DNA of 64,000 nt from Dysosmobacter welbionis (GTDB taxonomy: Bacteria; Bacillota; Clostridia; Oscillospirales; Oscillospiraceae), in assembly GCF_005121165.3 (NCBI RefSeq), contig NZ_CP034413.3, forward strand, positions 62,001 through 126,000, given 5' to 3'. The position numbers and the translations under genes are program-made. Positions within the stretch are counted from its first letter, which is position 1. Each line of letters begins with the position of its first letter. Shown piece by piece: positions 44,694-53,165 of this stretch. The notes beneath the pieces were generated by a model, which was not told where the DNA came from, searched no databases, and saw only the letters and a list, made by a program, of their open reading frames with translations.

Positions 44694-46157
44694 ATGAAAC
44701 GCATTCTGACCATACTGGCCGCGACCTTGTTGCTGACTGCGGCAATGGCCGGGACCGCCTCCGCCTCTTCCTACGACTCCGTTGCGGAGGAATTGTCCGC
44801 CATCGGCGTGTTCCGGGGCACCGCCGGCGGCTTTGAGCTGGACCGCGCCCCTACCCGTTCCGAGGCCGCCATCATGCTGGTGCGGCTCTACGGCGCCGAG
44901 GACGAGGCCAAAGCCGCCTATGAGGCGGGAGAGATCTCCATGCCCTTCACCGACGTGAGCGAAACCGCGGCCCCCTCCGTCGCCTGGCTGTACAGCCAAG
45001 GCATCACCAACGGCACCTCCGCCACCACTTTCGGCGCATCCAGTCCGTGCAGCGCAAAAATGTATTGCGCCTTCCTGCTGCGGGCACTAGGCTATGAGGA
45101 CGGCGTGGACTTCCTGTACGCAGACACGCTGGACTTCGCCATGCTCCACGGCCTGTTCAACCTCTCCATGCTGGACGCCGCCCCCTTCCTGCGGGACGAT
45201 CTGGCTGCCGTCACCTACCAGGCCCTGGGCGCTGATCTCAAGGACGGCAGCACCTATCTGCTGGCCAGCCTGGTGGAGAGCGGCGCCATTGACGCCGAGG
45301 CCGCCCGGCCCATTACCGAGAAAATCGAGGCCTACCGGGCCCTGACCGCCGCCAGCCAGGCCTCCTCCACCGGCATCGACGCGGACTATACCATGAATAT
45401 GGGGATGGACATTGCCGTTGACGGCTCCGATGGGACCGAGACCATCCACGAAACCATGTCCGTGGCCGTCTCCGGAAACGGCCGCATCCAGATGATTCTG
45501 AAAGACCCGCTCCAGCTGGCCATTTCCATGAACATGAACATGGAATCCAACACGGCAGGCGCCGGCCCCGATGTGACCATGCAGGATCAAGTCTCTGTTC
45601 AGGAGTGGATGCAGGACGGCTGGGTCTATATCCAGGAGGAGATGGACGGAACCACAGACCGGTACAAATATCCGGTTGGCAACATGGACGGGTTCGCGGA
45701 GTTTTACCAGGAGATGCTGCAGATCAGCGGCCAGATGAACAGCATGATGCTGCCCATGATCGACTCCATCGACGTCTCCCGCACGGGCTCCCGCACCGTA
45801 TACACCATGAAGATGGATGACAGCCTGAACAGCCTTCTGGAGGATCTGCTGACGGCCTTGCAGGAAGAGCTTGCCGCCATGGAGAGCCCGGTGGACCTCA
45901 CCGCAGATCTGCAGAGCTGCACATACGTCTACACCGTCGGTTCCGACGGAGAGCTGGAGTCCTGCACCGCGGACTTCGACCTGGATCTGGTGCTGGGCCT
46001 GCCTGTCACGGAGACCGAAAATGCGCAGATTACTGCCAAGCTCCAGATGGATATGCAGATGGATGTCAACGCCACCGGCGATGATGTGCGCATCTCTTAT
46101 CCCAGCTTCTCCAACTTTGAGGACCTGACCCCGGTCCTCTCCGGCGGTGAGCTGTAA
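44694..46157 (+). CDS. S-layer-homology domain secreted protein
   Basis: 487 aa. Signal peptide about 1-25. Residues about 27-180 look like SLH-type repeats (SVAEELSAIGVFRG, RAPTRSEAAIMLVRLYG, FTDVSETAAPSVAWLYSQGI), which bind cell-wall polymers. The rest, about 220-487, is a beta-rich domain with many Met (MNMGMDIAV, SMNMNMESN), possibly like lipoprotein-type fatty-acid or lipid-binding folds; no name recognised. AGGAGCG lies before the ATG. Confidence 0.82.
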   Translation: MKRILTILAATLLLTAAMAGTASASSYDSVAEELSAIGVFRGTAGGFELDRAPTRSEAAIMLVRLYGAEDEAKAAYEAGEISMPFTDVSETAAPSVAWLYSQGITNGTSATTFGASSPCSAKMYCAFLLRALGYEDGVDFLYADTLDFAMLHGLFNLSMLDAAPFLRDDLAAVTYQALGADLKDGSTYLLASLVESGAIDAEAARPITEKIEAYRALTAASQASSTGIDADYTMNMGMDIAVDGSDGTETIHETMSVAVSGNGRIQMILKDPLQLAISMNMNMESNTAGAGPDVTMQDQVSVQEWMQDGWVYIQEEMDGTTDRYKYPVGNMDGFAEFYQEMLQISGQMNSMMLPMIDSIDVSRTGSRTVYTMKMDDSLNSLLEDLLTALQEELAAMESPVDLTADLQSCTYVYTVGSDGELESCTADFDLDLVLGLPVTETENAQITAKLQMDMQMDVNATGDDVRISYPSFSNFEDLTPVLSGGEL

Positions 46158-46175
46158 CCCCCCCTTCTAATTCAG

Positions 46176-46214
46176 TAAGAGAGCGCCGCGAGCAAAGCTC
46201 GCGGCGCTCTCTTA
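46176..46214. terminator. Terminator after the S-layer gene
   Basis: A perfect 18-bp inverted repeat with an AAA loop, 19 bp after the stop. Confidence 0.8.
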
Positions 46215-46287
46215 TGCTCCAACGGACGGCAAATCAGGAAATTGAAATCATTTTGCCTCAGCGGTACAGCCGCCCCTCTCGAAGGCC

Positions 46288-46509
<222 letters not shown>

Positions 46510-46848
46510 TCAGCCCGGAGGCCACGTCATATCTCTGCCGCTCAGTACATGGAAGTGCAGATGAAACACGCTCTGTCCCGCCTGCTCGCCGATGTTGGAG
46601 ACCACCCGGTAGCTGTCCAGCCCCTTTTCCTTTGTCAGCTTGGCAATGACCTCGAAGATATGAGCCACCACTGTGCTGTTGTCCGCGGTGATCTCAGACA
46701 CAGAGCCAATGTGGGCCTTGGGTACCACCAGGAAGTGGGTGGGCGCCTGGGGATCAATGTCATTGAAGGCGTAGCACACGTCGTCCTCGTAGACCTTGCT
46801 GCTGGGGATCTCCCCGGCAACGATCTTGCAGAATAGGCAATCGGACAT
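46510..46848 (-). CDS. hinT: HIT-family hydrolase (HinT-like)
   Basis: 112 aa purine-nucleoside phosphoramidase-type HIT protein. Zinc-binding Cys pair CLFCKIVAGEIPS, and the active-site triad HLHFHVL near the C-terminus. The ATG at 46848 follows AGGAGG by seven bases. The last 23 codons are part of a 79-bp direct repeat duplicated just downstream. It follows DUF4250, whose stop overlaps the ribosome site. Confidence 0.95.
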   Translation of the reverse strand: MSDCLFCKIVAGEIPSSKVYEDDVCYAFNDIDPQAPTHFLVVPKAHIGSVSEITADNSTVVAHIFEVIAKLTKEKGLDSYRVVSNIGEQAGQSVFHLHFHVLSGRDMTWPPG

Positions 46849-46850
46849 TT

Positions 46851-47048
46851 TCAAACCTCCTTTGATGTGATCGGTATAAACTGATGATAAACGGGATCGT
46901 AGCGATAGTCAACCCCCGCCAGCGTCTCCCGCAGGGACTGCTCGTCCGCATCCAGGGACGCGCACAGATCCTCCAGGTCCGCATACTGGTCCCGGAGGCG
47001 GGCGTTGAGGAAGCTCAGAAGAATGTAGGGGTCCTTGGGCAGCAGCAT
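46851..47048 (-). CDS. DUF4250 family protein
   Basis: 65 aa. It starts MLLPKDPYILLSFLNARLRD, the family signature, and ends YDPVYHQFIPI. Unknown function; widespread in Clostridia and often next to small housekeeping genes. The hinT ribosome-binding site lies inside its last codons, so the two are likely coupled. Confidence 0.85.
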   Translation of the reverse strand: MLLPKDPYILLSFLNARLRDQYADLEDLCASLDADEQSLRETLAGVDYRYDPVYHQFIPITSKEV

Positions 47049-47106
47049 GGCAGCCCCCTTTCTCTGTAAAGGGAAAATACTTGCGATATTCTGAAAGTAA
47101 ATAATT

Positions 47107-47451
47107 TTACCGCACGGGTGTGTAGTTGACGGATGCTTCCTCCTCTGTGGTCTCCAGCTTGAAGATCACGGGGCGGAGCCCATCGTTGCAGGAGCAGATG
47201 GCCACGCCGGGCCTGCGGATCCAGTCGCCGTAATAGAACAGACCCTCTCCCGCCCCGTGGGCCAGGGCGAACACATACTGATAGATAGCCTTCCAGGCCT
47301 CGTCACAGAGGCCATCCGGCTTGGCGTAGTCGGCGTAGAACACCTGGCCTTCCCGCAGCATGGGGCAGGGGCCCAGCCCTTCAGCGCCGTATTCCGCCGC
47401 CAGCTCTTCATCCAGGGTGGTTTTCAAGACGGTGATCTTGACTTTTTTCAT
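47107..47451 (-). CDS. TIGR04076 family protein
   Basis: 114 aa. It fits TIGR04076: N-terminal MKKVKITVLKTTLDEELAAEY, then GPCPMLREGQVFYAD, and a C-terminal ICSCNDGLRPVIFKLE with a Cys pair. Family members are often near genes for redox or transport, with no proven function. The start overlaps the upstream gene (ATGA), so it is translationally coupled to it. Confidence 0.8.
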   Translation of the reverse strand: MKKVKITVLKTTLDEELAAEYGAEGLGPCPMLREGQVFYADYAKPDGLCDEAWKAIYQYVFALAHGAGEGLFYYGDWIRRPGVAICSCNDGLRPVIFKLETTEEEASVNYTPVR

Positions 47452-48071
47452 GGATCGTCCTCCTGGTAAAGATCAAATGTGATAGGTGGAAATTCAAACA
47501 GGGGCTTTTCCTTCCTCTGCATCCCCCGCTTGGGCTTCTCTAACCCCAGTGTGTCATAATATGCGTCGGAGAAATTCAGGACCGACGGGTCAAAGCCCGT
47601 CTGGAGCTCCTTCACCCGCTGGAATGGGTCCCGGGACCGGATGTGGAATGTCTCCGCCAACAGGTCCAGGGATGCGTCCCGGCTCTTGAAGTCCTCCTCG
47701 CAGCCCGGCCAGGTGTTGGCATCGTTGTCCTCCAGAAGCTTCCGGAACCGGGTCGCGTCCAGCATGAAGATCTGCGCCAGAGGACTGGTACATTTGCAGT
47801 AGAACAGATGGGAAAGGAACTCCCGGAAGTCCGCCCCCACCGGCAGCACAAAGGTGCCCTCTTCTGCCAGCTCCGGCTCCACGCAGTACACCGCCTCATC
47901 CCCCGGCAGGAGGACGAAGTGCGTCCCGCAACTGCCCCAGCCAATGATCTCGGCATTTTCCGGGGTACAGAAATACCGTACCGGGTCGGCGTCTGTCTCC
48001 GGTTCCAGCTCCAGCATGGAGAAGTCCAGAGGCAGGCCGAAAAACGTCTTGACGTCCTCTCGAGTTGACAT
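47448..48071 (-). CDS. Unknown protein, possibly SUKH-like
   Basis: 207 aa from the ATG at 48071 (GGGAGAAC before it). I do not recognise it with confidence. The sequence around residues 38-95 (NAEIIGWGSCGTHFVLLPGD, then VYCVEPELAEEG and FREFLSHLFYC) has the feel of SMI1/KNR4/SUKH proteins, which are often immunity or scaffold proteins. It is coupled to the TIGR04076 gene and lies 74 bp after alaS. Confidence 0.6.
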   Translation of the reverse strand: MSTREDVKTFFGLPLDFSMLELEPETDADPVRYFCTPENAEIIGWGSCGTHFVLLPGDEAVYCVEPELAEEGTFVLPVGADFREFLSHLFYCKCTSPLAQIFMLDATRFRKLLEDNDANTWPGCEEDFKSRDASLDLLAETFHIRSRDPFQRVKELQTGFDPSVLNFSDAYYDTLGLEKPKRGMQRKEKPLFEFPPITFDLYQEDDP

Positions 48072-48145
48072 AAAGTTCTCCCACTCCACTCTGCTCCCGC
48101 CAGGCCTTTGCCCGGCGAGGCCCCGGGGAAGGTGTCATCTACAGC

Positions 48146-50809
48146 TTACTTCAGCTTTTCCGCCACAAAATCATCCACGGTGGCCAGTGCATCATCCAGC
48201 TTCAGCAGGTCACTGCCGCCGCCCATGGCGCTATCAGGCTTGCCGCCGCCCTTGCCGCCGCAGATGGCGCAGACACTCTTCACCAGGTCGCCGGCCTTGA
48301 TGCCGCGCTTCACCGCCTCGGGACCGCAGACTGCCAGGAAGGTGATCTTCTCCCCATTGGCAGAAGCCAGCACTGCCACAACATCCGGGGCCTTGTCCCG
48401 CAGGAAATCGCCCATCTGCCGCAGGGCGTTCGCATCCATGCCGTTACGGATAGCGGTCAGGACCTTCAGGCCGCCCACGTTCTTGGCGGCGGTCAGGAAT
48501 TGCCGGGCCTCGCCCAGGGACGCCTCGGACTTGAACTTCTCCAGCTCATGGCGCAGCTCCTTCATCTCCGCTGCCTGCTGCTCCGCCTTGGCGGCCAGCT
48601 CACCAGGTGTTGTCTTCAGCACTTGAGCGGCGTGGAACAGCAGCTCCTGATTCCGGTTCATGGTGTCCAGGCTCAGTCGGCCCACCGTGGCCTCGATCCG
48701 GCGGACGCCCGAGGCGACGGAGCCCTCGGACTTGATGCGGAAGGGACCGGCCTTGGCGGTGTTGTCCAGATGGGTGCCGCCGCAGAACTCCATGGAGAAG
48801 TCGCCCATCTCCACCACGCGGACGATATCGCCGTACTTCTCACCGAACATGGCCACGGCGCCCTTCTTTTTGGCCTCCTCGATGGGCAGCACCTCCGTCG
48901 CTACGGGGTAGCCCTCCAGGATGGCGTCGTTCACCAGCTTGTCGATCTGAGCCAGCTGCTCCGGGGTGATAGCCTCAAAGTGCGTAAAGTCAAAGCGCAG
49001 CCGGTCCGGCTCCACCAGGGAGCCCGCCTGATGCACATGGTCGCCCAGGACCTTCTTCAGGGCAGCGTCCAGCAGATGCGTGGCGCTGTGAGCCCGCATG
49101 ATGGCCTTCCGGCGCTCCATGTCGATGGATGCGGTGACGGTCTCCCCCACGCTGAGGGTGCCGGAGACCACCTTGCCGGAGTGCATGAACTTGCCGCCCT
49201 TGTTCTTCTGAACATCCGTCACCTGGAAGGTGCCGTTGGGTCCCTGAATGGTGCCGTGGTCTCCCACCTGGCCGCCCATCTCGGCATAGAACGGCGTCTG
49301 GTCCAGCACCAGGATGCCCTCCACGCCCTGAGCCAGCTCGTCCCGCAGTTCCCCGTCGGCCACCAGGGCCAGGACTCTGCCCTGCTCGCTGGAGCGATCA
49401 TAGCCTACGAACTCCGTGGCGGGCATGTCCTTGCCGAACTCGATGCCTGCCCAGCCCAGGTCGCCCAGGGCCTCCCGGGCCTTGCGGGCGCGGACCTTCT
49501 GCTCTTCCATCAGAGCCTTGAAGCCCTCCTGGTCCACGGTCATGCCGGCCTCCTCCGCCATCTCCACGGTCAGGTCGATGGGGAAGCCGTAGGTGTCGTA
49601 CAGCTTGAAGGCGTCAGCGCCGGAGAACACGGTCTCCCCCTGGGCCTTGTGGGCGGAGAGCATATCGTCATAGATCTTCATGCCGGCGTCCAGGGTCTTG
49701 GCGAAGTTCTCCTCCTCCGTGCGGATGACCTTGGTGATATAGGCTTGCCGCTCCCGCAGCTCGGGATAGTGGCCCTCGTTCTCATGGACCACGGTGTCGC
49801 ACACCTCATATAAGAAGGGATGGTTCACTCCCAGCAGCTTGCCGTGCCGGGCGGCCCGGCGCAGCAGGCGGCGCAGCACATAGCCCCGGCCCTCGTTGCT
49901 GGGCAGAACACCGTCACAGATCATGAAGGTGGCGGAGCGGATATGGTCGGTGATGACCCGCAGGGAGACGTCGATCTTGTCGCTCTGCTCGTACTTGGCG
50001 CCGGTGATCTCGCTGACCTTGTTGGTGATGTTCATGACGGTGTCCACGTCGAACAGACTGGCCACGTTCTGGCTGACGCAGGCCAAACGCTCCAGGCCCA
50101 TGCCAGTGTCGATGTTCTTCTGCTTCAGCTCGGTGTAGTGGCCCTCTCCGTCGTTGTCGAACTGGGAGAACACCACGTTCCAGACCTCGATATACCGGTC
50201 GCAGTCGCAGCCCACGGTGCAGCCGGGCTTTCCGCAGCCCCACTCAGGGCCCCGGTCATAGTAGATCTCGGAGCAGGGGCCGCAGGGGCCGGAGCCGTGC
50301 TCCCAGAAGTTGTCCTCCTTGCCGAACTTGAAGATCCGATCCTCGGGGATGCCGATTTCGTCCCGCCAGATGGCGAAGGCCTCATCGTCGGCGGGGGTGG
50401 TCTCGTTGCCGGCGAACACGGAGGGATACAGCCGGTCCGGCTCCAGACCCACCCATTCGGGAGAGGTCAGGAACTCCCAGGCCCAGTGGATCGCGTCCCG
50501 CTTGAAGTAGTCTCCGAAGGAGAAGTTGCCCAGCATCTCGAAGTAGGTGCCGTGGCGGGCGGTCTTGCCGATGTTCTCGATGTCGCCGGTGCGGATGCAC
50601 TTCTGGCAGGTGCAGACCCGGTGGCGGGGGGGCTCCTCCTCCCCGGTGAACCAGGGCTTCATGGGCGCCATGCCGGAGTTGATCAGCAGCAGGCTGGCGT
50701 CGTTCTGGGGAATCAGGGAAAAGCTGGGCAGCCGCAGGTGTTCTTTTGTCTCAAAGAATTTGAGAAACATCTCCCGTAGCTCGTTCAGTCCGTATGTGGG
50801 ATGTGCCAT
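48146..50809 (-). CDS. alaS: Alanyl-tRNA synthetase
   Basis: Class II synthetase with editing, 887 aa. The start at 50809 gives MAHPTYGLNELREMFLKFFE, with AGGAGGA seven bases ahead. Motifs: catalytic domain with INSGMAPMKPWF and GTYFEMLGNFSFGDYFKRDAI; editing-site HSATHLLDAAL (about 575) and CGGTHLDN (about 680); C-terminal DHHA1 domain with GGKGGGKPD. The frame stays open for 202 codons upstream, through an AT-rich spacer, but AlaRS homologues begin here. Controlled by an upstream T-box. Confidence 0.96.
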   Translation of the reverse strand: MAHPTYGLNELREMFLKFFETKEHLRLPSFSLIPQNDASLLLINSGMAPMKPWFTGEEEPPRHRVCTCQKCIRTGDIENIGKTARHGTYFEMLGNFSFGDYFKRDAIHWAWEFLTSPEWVGLEPDRLYPSVFAGNETTPADDEAFAIWRDEIGIPEDRIFKFGKEDNFWEHGSGPCGPCSEIYYDRGPEWGCGKPGCTVGCDCDRYIEVWNVVFSQFDNDGEGHYTELKQKNIDTGMGLERLACVSQNVASLFDVDTVMNITNKVSEITGAKYEQSDKIDVSLRVITDHIRSATFMICDGVLPSNEGRGYVLRRLLRRAARHGKLLGVNHPFLYEVCDTVVHENEGHYPELRERQAYITKVIRTEEENFAKTLDAGMKIYDDMLSAHKAQGETVFSGADAFKLYDTYGFPIDLTVEMAEEAGMTVDQEGFKALMEEQKVRARKAREALGDLGWAGIEFGKDMPATEFVGYDRSSEQGRVLALVADGELRDELAQGVEGILVLDQTPFYAEMGGQVGDHGTIQGPNGTFQVTDVQKNKGGKFMHSGKVVSGTLSVGETVTASIDMERRKAIMRAHSATHLLDAALKKVLGDHVHQAGSLVEPDRLRFDFTHFEAITPEQLAQIDKLVNDAILEGYPVATEVLPIEEAKKKGAVAMFGEKYGDIVRVVEMGDFSMEFCGGTHLDNTAKAGPFRIKSEGSVASGVRRIEATVGRLSLDTMNRNQELLFHAAQVLKTTPGELAAKAEQQAAEMKELRHELEKFKSEASLGEARQFLTAAKNVGGLKVLTAIRNGMDANALRQMGDFLRDKAPDVVAVLASANGEKITFLAVCGPEAVKRGIKAGDLVKSVCAICGGKGGGKPDSAMGGGSDLLKLDDALATVDDFVAEKLK

Positions 50810-50879
50810 AAATGTTCTTCCTCCTAAAAATATCTTTTTATTCTCAATAATATATGATAAATAAAAGCAATACCGCCTG

Positions 50880-51415
50880 TTATTTCCAGTCGCCGGCATG
50901 GTGGGATCCGTCAGCTCCGCCGCGGCCAGCAGCTGCCGGGCCGCCATGCCGATCTTCCGGGGCAGATCCGGCAGTTCCCTGTCCAGCCGTACCTGCAGCT
51001 CCACCTGTCCCTTGACCACGCCCCAGATGTTGTTCTCCAGATGCCGGGGCCAGTAAGCCAAGGAGATGTCTCCCGGGTTCGGATGTCCGAACGCCGCGAC
51101 AATCAACCGGTGCGCCCGAAAGAAAGCCCGATAAGACCGGGCGGTTCCCTTCCAGAAGGGAACCGCCGTCAGCTCCGGCGGCAGTTCCTCCCAGCAGGGA
51201 GTGCCCTCCCATCGATCCCACAGAGCCAGCAGTGCCGTCCCCAGCTCCGGAGCCGTCAGCGGCGGGGACAGGGTCTTTACCGCTGCAAGAATGTGCGAAG
51301 GCCCGCTCCGGCTGCGGATCACCGGAAACAAAAGGAATCTCCCCTCTGAATCGGAAAAAATCTGGATGCCACCCAGGCGGGACGGGTGCGGAGATTGGGC
51401 TCGCTGAAAGAACAC
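50880..51415 (-). CDS. Unknown protein between the alaS T-box and alaS (probable frameshift at its end)
   Basis: The GTG at 51415 lies eight bases after AGAGGGG. It codes about 178 aa: FFQRAQSPHP, LLFPVIRSRSGPSHIL, LLALWDRWEGTPCWEEL, YRAFFRAHRLIVAAFGHPN. The frame then runs without a stop into alaS. Adding one base in the G run 50903-50905 gives the ending DPHHAGDWK and a stop at 50880. Both readings are possible; the break resembles the other G/C-run losses. I do not know the family. It is co-transcribed with alaS. Confidence 0.55.
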
Positions 51416-51442
51416 CAGTATATCCCCTCTTTTCTAAAGCAG

Positions 51443-51680
51443 AAAAACCGCCCCTGACGCACGTCAGGGGCGGAAGAACTTCCACGGTACCACCCTGATC
51501 TGTCCCATGGGGACATCTCATGTCATCCGCTAACGGGGATGAGCCGTCCCGCTCGCCGCAGGCCGCTCCAAAGTGGCTGCTCCGCGGCGTGGGCAAGGGG
51601 CTCGCACCGTCTCCCCTCTCGCTTGGCCGGTCTCGCGAAGCTGGCTTTGTCATAGCTTTTCGCTGTTTTCAGACACAATT
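51443..51680 (-). promoter_or_regulatory. T-box leader for alaS (tRNA-Ala sensing)
   Basis: The T-box sequence AGGGTGGTACCGTGGAA lies at 51480-51496 (minus), followed by a GC-rich terminator hairpin and T tract at 51443-51473. About 180 nt of leader upstream has room for Stem I with its specifier loop. Uncharged tRNA-Ala should favour the antiterminator and raise expression of the unknown gene and alaS. Confidence 0.9.
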
Positions 51681-51708
51681 ATTATAAACGTTTCTGCCCG
51701 GTTGTCAA
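51681..51708 (-). promoter_or_regulatory. Promoter for the alaS T-box unit
   Basis: TTGACA, 16 bp, TATAAT on the minus strand; both hexamers perfect. Confidence 0.9.
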
Positions 51709-51716
51709 CGGGAAAA

Positions 51717-51908
51717 TCACAGGTTTTTTCCCTTGCCTCCGGAAATCCCCGGGACCTTCTTTCCTGTCAGAATGCAGACGCCGTCCGCCACGCACTTGCC
51801 ACAGCCGATGCAGCTGGTAGGTCCGCTCTTCCGGCTGTACGCCGCCCAACAGTAAAACGCAGTGCCCGCCAGAATGATCCCCGTCGCCAGAATCTCATGC
51901 CACGCCAT
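51717..51908 (-). CDS. FeoB-associated Cys-rich small membrane protein (candidate)
   Basis: 63 aa. One membrane helix (about 6-23) precedes SCIGCGKCVADGVCI, a Cys-rich motif like that of small proteins linked to FeoB iron transporters. No feo gene is in the window, so the assignment rests on the motif. The start is at 51908, after a weak GGGGGG site; the stop lies just before the alaS promoter. Confidence 0.65.
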   Translation of the reverse strand: MAWHEILATGIILAGTAFYCWAAYSRKSGPTSCIGCGKCVADGVCILTGKKVPGISGGKGKNL

Positions 51909-51935
51909 GTTGCAGCCCCCCTTTTTGTTTTTAGT

Positions 51936-52381
51936 CTACCACACAAAGGGGCACTTGTCTGTGGCAGCTGCAACAGCCGCAGGCCCAGCAGCGGCAGCAG
52001 CTCCGCCGCAGGAGCCGGAAGTTCCGGCAGGGGAAATTCCTGGGGCTCCACCACGCCGCCGCCCGGCCGAGGCAGCTGCCGCTGGACGCAGAGGACCGGT
52101 TCCGCCAGGCTGGACAGGGTGAGACCGTCCCTGGAGGACAGGCCATAGGTGACCACCGTCTCCGCCGTGATGCGCTCCAGCGGCGCGGTACAGTCCCCCG
52201 GCACCAGCAGCACCCGGCACAGGGCGGCCGTATCCCCCAGCTCCCCGCACCCCCGGCGGGTCAGGACCAGCAGTGGCCAATACTGTTCCGCCAGCGCCTC
52301 CGCCCGCTCCGCCCCCAGAACGCCGGGCGGCAGCAGCTTTCTCCACGCCGGGGGACAGCAGAAGATAACTCCCTCCATCAA
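51936..52381 (-). CDS. Unknown protein (probable C-terminal frameshift)
   Basis: About 148 aa: MMEGVIFCCPPAWRKLLPPG, AEQYWPLLVLTRRGCGEL, ALCRVLLVPGDCTAPLERI, EPVLCVQRQLPRPG. No family recognised; no signal peptide or helix is obvious. In the given sequence the frame runs on through the next small gene; adding one base in the G run 51948-51951 gives the ending APFVW and a stop at 51936. Divergent from DUF5662. Confidence 0.55.
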
Positions 52382-52454
52382 AACACCTCCCGGCTAGTGT
52401 CTGCTGGAGGTTGGATTCCATGCAAAAAATTTGCTCGTCATTTTGCACCTGCCG

Positions 52455-52463
52455 TGCTATACT
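52455..52463 (+). promoter_or_regulatory. Extended -10 promoter for the DUF5662 gene
   Basis: TGC followed by TATACT, an extended -10, about 34 bp ahead of the start; no clear -35. Confidence 0.5.
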
Positions 52464-52496
52464 GGAACGTAAGATACTGGAAACGGGGTGATCTCC

Positions 52497-53063
52497 TTGC
52501 ATTTCTGGGCCCATCTGCGGACCATAAACCGCCACCGGGCACTGGTGCGGAAGTACTGCTTCCGCCTGGGGCTGTACTGGCAGGGCCTGACCCATGACCT
52601 GTCCAAGTACGCCCCTGTGGAGTTCTTTGCCGGGGTGAAATACTTCCAGGGGGATCACAGCCCAAACGACGCCCAGCGGAAGGAACATGGATACAGCGCC
52701 TCCTGGCTCCACCACAAGGGCCGCAACCGCCACCACTTTGAGTATTGGACGGATTACAGCCCCACCGGCGAGGGGATCGTAGGTGTGGAGATGCCGAGAA
52801 AATATGTGGCGGAGATGTTCTGCGACCGTCTGGCCGCCAGCAAGGTCTACCGGGGAAAGGATTTCAATCCCGGTGACCCTTACCAGTTCTATCTCCGGGG
52901 CAAGGACCGGCGGCTGCTGATCCACCCGGCCACTGCAGCGCTTTTGGAGACCATGCTTTTAAAGCTCCGGGATGAGGGCGAGGACGCGGCCTTTGCATAT
53001 ATCCGGCAGGAGATCCTGGGAAAGTCCCAGGATGCCCCACCGCCGGACCCCCGGCGCTTTTGA
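52497..53063 (+). CDS. DUF5662 family protein
   Basis: 188 aa. The TTG at 52497 follows GGGGTGA and gives the usual MHFWAHLRTINRHR start. Conserved block: GLTHDLSKYAPVEFFAGVKYFQG, then SWLHHKGRNRHHFEYWTDY, many His and Asp, suggesting a metal-dependent hydrolase (HD-like). Function not established. Convergent with the XRE pentad protein; a perfect palindrome separates them. Confidence 0.8.
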   Translation: MHFWAHLRTINRHRALVRKYCFRLGLYWQGLTHDLSKYAPVEFFAGVKYFQGDHSPNDAQRKEHGYSASWLHHKGRNRHHFEYWTDYSPTGEGIVGVEMPRKYVAEMFCDRLAASKVYRGKDFNPGDPYQFYLRGKDRRLLIHPATAALLETMLLKLRDEGEDAAFAYIRQEILGKSQDAPPPDPRRF

Positions 53064-53108
53064 CAGGTGCACAGATTGTCCCCCTCCACTGATGCCGAGA
53101 AGAGCCGT

Positions 53109-53149
53109 ATGCCGGCGAGCAAACATTGACCATGTTTGCTCGCCGGCAT
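53109..53149. repeat. Perfect 18-bp inverted repeat between DUF5662 and the pentad XRE gene
   Basis: Arms ATGCCGGCGAGCAAACAT and its complement with a 5-base loop. It lies between convergent genes, with no T tract. A terminator or operator; the perfect match is notable. Confidence 0.7.
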
Positions 53150-53165
53150 GAGACTGGGCAGCGAT

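Noticed and set aside
51936-52925. 329-codon minus-strand frame opposite DUF5662
   Set aside because: Antisense to a gene with strong family similarity; only its end coincides with the unknown gene's expected C-terminus.
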